Positions 5,863-7,920 of a stretch of DNA of 7,920 nucleotides are shown here, piece after piece. Below the pieces are notes generated by a model. That model was not told the origin of the DNA. It ran no database searches and saw only the letters and a list, made by a program, of their open reading frames with translations. The stretch spans positions 1-7,920 of the forward strand of contig JAYVJM010000038.1 of the NCBI GenBank assembly GCA_043769275.1, given 5' to 3'. A program made the position numbers and the translations under genes. Position 1 is the stretch's first letter. Each line of letters opens with the position of its first letter. The stretch is from JAYVJM01 sp043769275 (GTDB lineage Bacteria > Pseudomonadota > Gammaproteobacteria > Pseudomonadales > UBA7239).

Positions 5863-7554
5863 CTACACCAGCGCCACAATCAACGGCCCAAGCAGCGTGA
5901 GAAAAACATTGGCCAGCGCGTAGGTAATGGCAAAAGGCACAGTGGGTACTGAATTGCCTGCTTTATTTAAAACCTCGCCAAACGCGGGGTTGGCACTGCG
6001 TGCGCCTGACAAAGCACCCGCAAAAATAGCGGCATTGTCATAACGCAGAACATAACGGCCAATCAACATGGTCATCAAAAGAGGAACGAGGGTAACCACC
6101 ACGCCCGCCATGAACAGGCTCAAGCCCTGCTCGCGCACAGTCATCACCGCTTGCAAACCAGAGTTCAAGCCCACGACAACCACGAATCCGGCCAGCCCTA
6201 AATCTTTAAGAATTTGCACAGCGGCCTCTGGCATCGCACCAAATGTTTGACGTTTAGCGCGCACCCAACCAAACAGCAGCCCCGACAGCAATGCCCCGCC
6301 GCCGCTGCCCAGCGTCAACGGCAGACCGCCCAAACGCACTGAAACCAAGCCCAGCAACAACCCAGCCACAAGCCCCGCACCCAAATAAACAAAGTCTGTC
6401 TTCTGCGTGAGCACCACTGGATAACCAACTTCCTGCGTCACACGCAATACATCACTTTCAGCACCGTACAACGTAAGCTCATCGCCCTGCTTAACCACCG
6501 TGGTTAATGCCACCGGTAGGGCAACGCCCATGCGCCGCACACCCAGCAAATACACGCCACGACGCAGTGCAGGGGCTGTCTCGGCCTGCAACTGGCCTAG
6601 AGTTTTGTTATCGAAATTTTTGTTGTCCAGTAAAACCATGCGCTGCACAATCACAAACGTCATATCGTCATCAACGGGTATTTCCTGTACGTTGATGCCC
6701 TGTGTGACGGTCACCAAGGCCGCGCGCCGACCCATAACAAGCACGGCATCGCCGGCCTGAAAAACAAAATCCGGTGAAGGCTTAATGACTTGCCTGCCGC
6801 GCTTAATGCGCTCGACCGCAATACTGCCGCTAGGATCCAAGGCTTCCGCCTGCGCGACAGTCATACTTTTCTGTCCCATCACCCGAAATACGCGCCCCAC
6901 GATATCAGGCGCGGCTAACTGCTGCCCTTGCCCCAGATTGGGCGCGCCAACCTGCAAAGCCACTTCCGCTTTACGCGCATCATCGCGCAGGCTTGTGCCC
7001 ATCAATTTAGGCAAAATATTGGCGCACACAATGATCGCGCCGAAGGAGCCAAACACATAGGTGACGGCGTAACCTACTGCCACATGGCTTTGCAATTGTT
7101 TGATTTCTTCAACAGAGAGCGGCAAGCGGCCAATTGCCTCACTCGCCGTGCCGATAATGGCCGATTGCGTTAAACCGCCTGCCGCAATACCGGCTGCCAG
7201 CCCAGCATCCAGAGCCATCCACTTGGCCATTAACAAAACGGTGGCCAGTGATACCAGCGCAAGCACAGCCGCCAACACGATTTCGCGCAAGCTCTGCCGC
7301 CCCAAGGAGCTAAAAAAGCGCGGCCCGCTCTCATAACCAACCGCGTAAATGAACAAAGCAAACAACAGGGCTTTAACGCCATTGTCTATCTGCACGCCCA
7401 CTTGGCTAATGAGCACCGCCGCCAGTAGCGAACCCGCCACACCGCCTAACTGGAACTTACCAAAGCTGACTTTGCCAATGGCATAACCTATCGCCAATGA
7501 CAAAAACAACGCTATTTCAGGGGACTTTTCAAATAACTCGTGTAACCAGATCAT
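5863..7554 (-). CDS. aspT: Aspartate:alanine antiporter AspT (AAEx family)
   Basis: Inner-membrane exchanger importing L-aspartate and exporting L-alanine. The 563 residues show the family's duplicated architecture. An N-terminal membrane half (about 12-185) is followed by a cytoplasmic section with two TrkA-C-like domains (about 210-295 and 300-378; FQAGDAVLVMG and VKQGDELTLYG are equivalent positions). A C-terminal membrane half (about 386-563) completes it. The halves carry pseudo-equivalent motifs, AAGGLTQSAIIGTAS (124-138) and AGALSGARSANPAF (512-525). Arg79 in YESGPRFF lies in the conserved N-half segment. Length is near that of Tetragenococcus AspT. The ATG at 7554 has only a G-rich weak site upstream. 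YidE/YbjL-type proteins share this fold, but the adjacent aspartate decarboxylase makes AspT the best call. In the Tetragenococcus operon the decarboxylase gene comes first; here the order is reversed. Confidence 0.9.
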   Translation of the reverse strand: MIWLHELFEKSPEIALFLSLAIGYAIGKVSFGKFQLGGVAGSLLAAVLISQVGVQIDNGVKALLFALFIYAVGYESGPRFFSSLGRQSLREIVLAAVLALVSLATVLLMAKWMALDAGLAAGIAAGGLTQSAIIGTASEAIGRLPLSVEEIKQLQSHVAVGYAVTYVFGSFGAIIVCANILPKLMGTSLRDDARKAEVALQVGAPNLGQGQQLAAPDIVGRVFRVMGQKSMTVAQAEALDPSGSIAVERIKRGRQVIKPSPDFVFQAGDAVLVMGRRAALVTVTQGINVQEIPVDDDMTFVIVQRMVLLDNKNFDNKTLGQLQAETAPALRRGVYLLGVRRMGVALPVALTTVVKQGDELTLYGAESDVLRVTQEVGYPVVLTQKTDFVYLGAGLVAGLLLGLVSVRLGGLPLTLGSGGGALLSGLLFGWVRAKRQTFGAMPEAAVQILKDLGLAGFVVVVGLNSGLQAVMTVREQGLSLFMAGVVVTLVPLLMTMLIGRYVLRYDNAAIFAGALSGARSANPAFGEVLNKAGNSVPTVPFAITYALANVFLTLLGPLIVALV

Positions 7555-7674
7555 CCAGAAACCCCGCTATCGGCCTCAGTCCAGCAGCGAATATTTAGAC
7601 AGCTAACACATCTAAACGTTCCTTAAAAAAATTTGCTTATTCCAAAACAGCTAGATCGTGGCAAGCGGCGGTAT
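7555..7674. other. Upstream region of aspT with presumed promoter
   Basis: This AT-richer stretch lies between the aspT start codon and the stop of a decayed gene remnant. Besides a candidate aspT promoter it holds the out-of-frame continuation of the remnant (to about 7623). I recognise no gene or operator in it. Confidence 0.5.
7636..7664 (-). promoter_or_regulatory. Candidate sigma70 promoter for aspT
   Basis: On the minus strand, TTGCCA (7664-7659) and AATAAG (7641-7636) are separated by exactly 17 bases, each four or more matches to consensus. The predicted start is about 75 bases before the aspT ATG. The site is embedded in remnant DNA, so if real it arose or was retained after gene decay. 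The hexamers are not strong enough for certainty. Confidence 0.3.
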
Positions 7675-7803
7675 TTAGTGCGGCTCACAGGGAATGGCTG
7701 CATTAAAGGTGGCATCCACATACTGGCGGCTAGACTGGCCAGCAAATGAATCCACATGATTGACCAAAGCGCCATAAGTCCAGCCACTTTCCTGTCTGAG
7801 CAA
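7675..7803 (-). pseudogene. Frameshifted, truncated remnant of a 'neuromedin U/transporter'-type outer-membrane protein gene
   Basis: A 42-codon minus-strand frame reads like real protein: SGWTYGALVNHVDSFAGQ followed by SSRQYVDATF, then a short non-homologous tail and TAA at 7677-7675. From memory, the bacterial proteins often annotated 'neuromedin U' or 'transporter' carry the block WTxGALxNHxWSFAGxxxRxxVxxTFLQPF near the C-terminal region. Immediately after TF, moving one base (extra A at 7704) restores MQPF (7703-7692) in the next frame. This matches the expected LQPF and indicates a single-base insertion. Upstream the frame is closed by a stop at 7806-7804, near the presumed edge of the IS630 element. 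No start codon or complete barrel remains. It cannot encode a working protein. The family name rests on my recall of the motif. Confidence 0.65.
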
Positions 7804-7920
7804 TTATATAGCTAATCACATAAACAACAAGACATGAATACACTAATCAGATGAGCTACAGTCAAGACCTTAAAAAACGCGTGTTGTTGCATATCAAAAA
7901 GGGTAGCGGCAAGACGGAAG
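7804..7920 (+). mobile_element. Left end of an IS630-family insertion sequence (partial)
   Basis: The element must begin between the last coding-like base of the gene remnant (about 7786-7803) and the transposase ATG at 7851. IS630 elements insert at TA, and several TA dinucleotides (7805-7810) lie exactly in this AT-rich zone. The precise terminal repeat cannot be fixed because the other end is outside the window. The start coordinate given is the earliest base after the remnant frame closes. Confidence 0.45.
7851..7920 (+). CDS. IS630-family transposase, N-terminal 23 codons (runs off the window)
   Basis: The partial product starts MSYSQDLKKRVLLHIKKG and continues SGKTE. This is the typical opening of IS630/Tc1-mariner-type transposases, MSYS-x-DLR/K-x-x-V followed by G(G/S)-x-K-x-EAA, which leads into a helix-turn-helix that binds the terminal repeats. 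The DDE catalytic domain lies beyond the window edge, so intactness is unknown. The ATG at 7851 is the first start in its frame; the ribosome binding site is poor, as is common in insertion sequences. It diverges from aspT and from the neighbouring gene remnant. Confidence 0.75.
   Translation, partial: MSYSQDLKKRVLLHIKKGSGKTE

Noticed and set aside
7775..7800. First thought to be the terminal repeat of the IS630 element at a TA
   Set aside because: The same bases encode the GWTYG part of the gene remnant on the other strand, so they belong to the target gene and not to the element.
7834..7854. Six-codon frame ending in ATGA overlap with the transposase start
   Set aside because: Too short and without a ribosome binding site; likely chance.

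Overview
The window looks like a chromosomal segment of a gammaproteobacterium of moderately high GC content, in the broad Pseudomonas/Cellvibrio-like neighbourhood. The reason is the gene order ubiC-ubiA-phoB-phoR on one strand, an arrangement familiar from Pseudomonas and relatives. Species cannot be named from the sequence alone.

Layout. Bases 1-406 hold no gene I can recognise; there is at most a weak promoter-like site. On the + strand follow ubiC (chorismate lyase) and ubiA (4-hydroxybenzoate polyprenyltransferase), overlapping by 25 bases. Together they carry out the first two committed steps of ubiquinone synthesis. Thirteen bases after ubiA lies a convincing Pho box with a correctly spaced -10 element, then an imperfect palindrome of REP type, then phoB and phoR, the phosphate-starvation two-component system. 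phoR starts at a TTG codon. The Pho box implies that PhoB controls its own operon.

On the - strand, converging on phoR, is a two-gene aspartate decarboxylation module. aspT (aspartate:alanine exchanger) is upstream, and a PLP-dependent L-aspartate 4-decarboxylase with a GTG start is downstream. Aspartate would enter, be decarboxylated to alanine and CO2 with consumption of a cytoplasmic proton, and alanine would leave. This gives a proton-motive and acid-resisting cycle. The two genes are separated by 118 bases that contain a C-rich/G-rich palindrome.

The right edge is a scar. A short remnant of an outer-membrane-type protein gene (the family often annotated 'neuromedin U' or 'transporter'), with an apparent one-base frameshift, lies upstream of aspT. 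It is cut off just before the start of an IS630-family transposase gene that runs out of the window.

Most of the window is well-understood biology. I see no convincing undescribed system. The points most worth checking are the Pho box plus palindrome leader of phoB, the remnant/IS630 junction, and the intergenic palindrome inside the aspT-decarboxylase pair.
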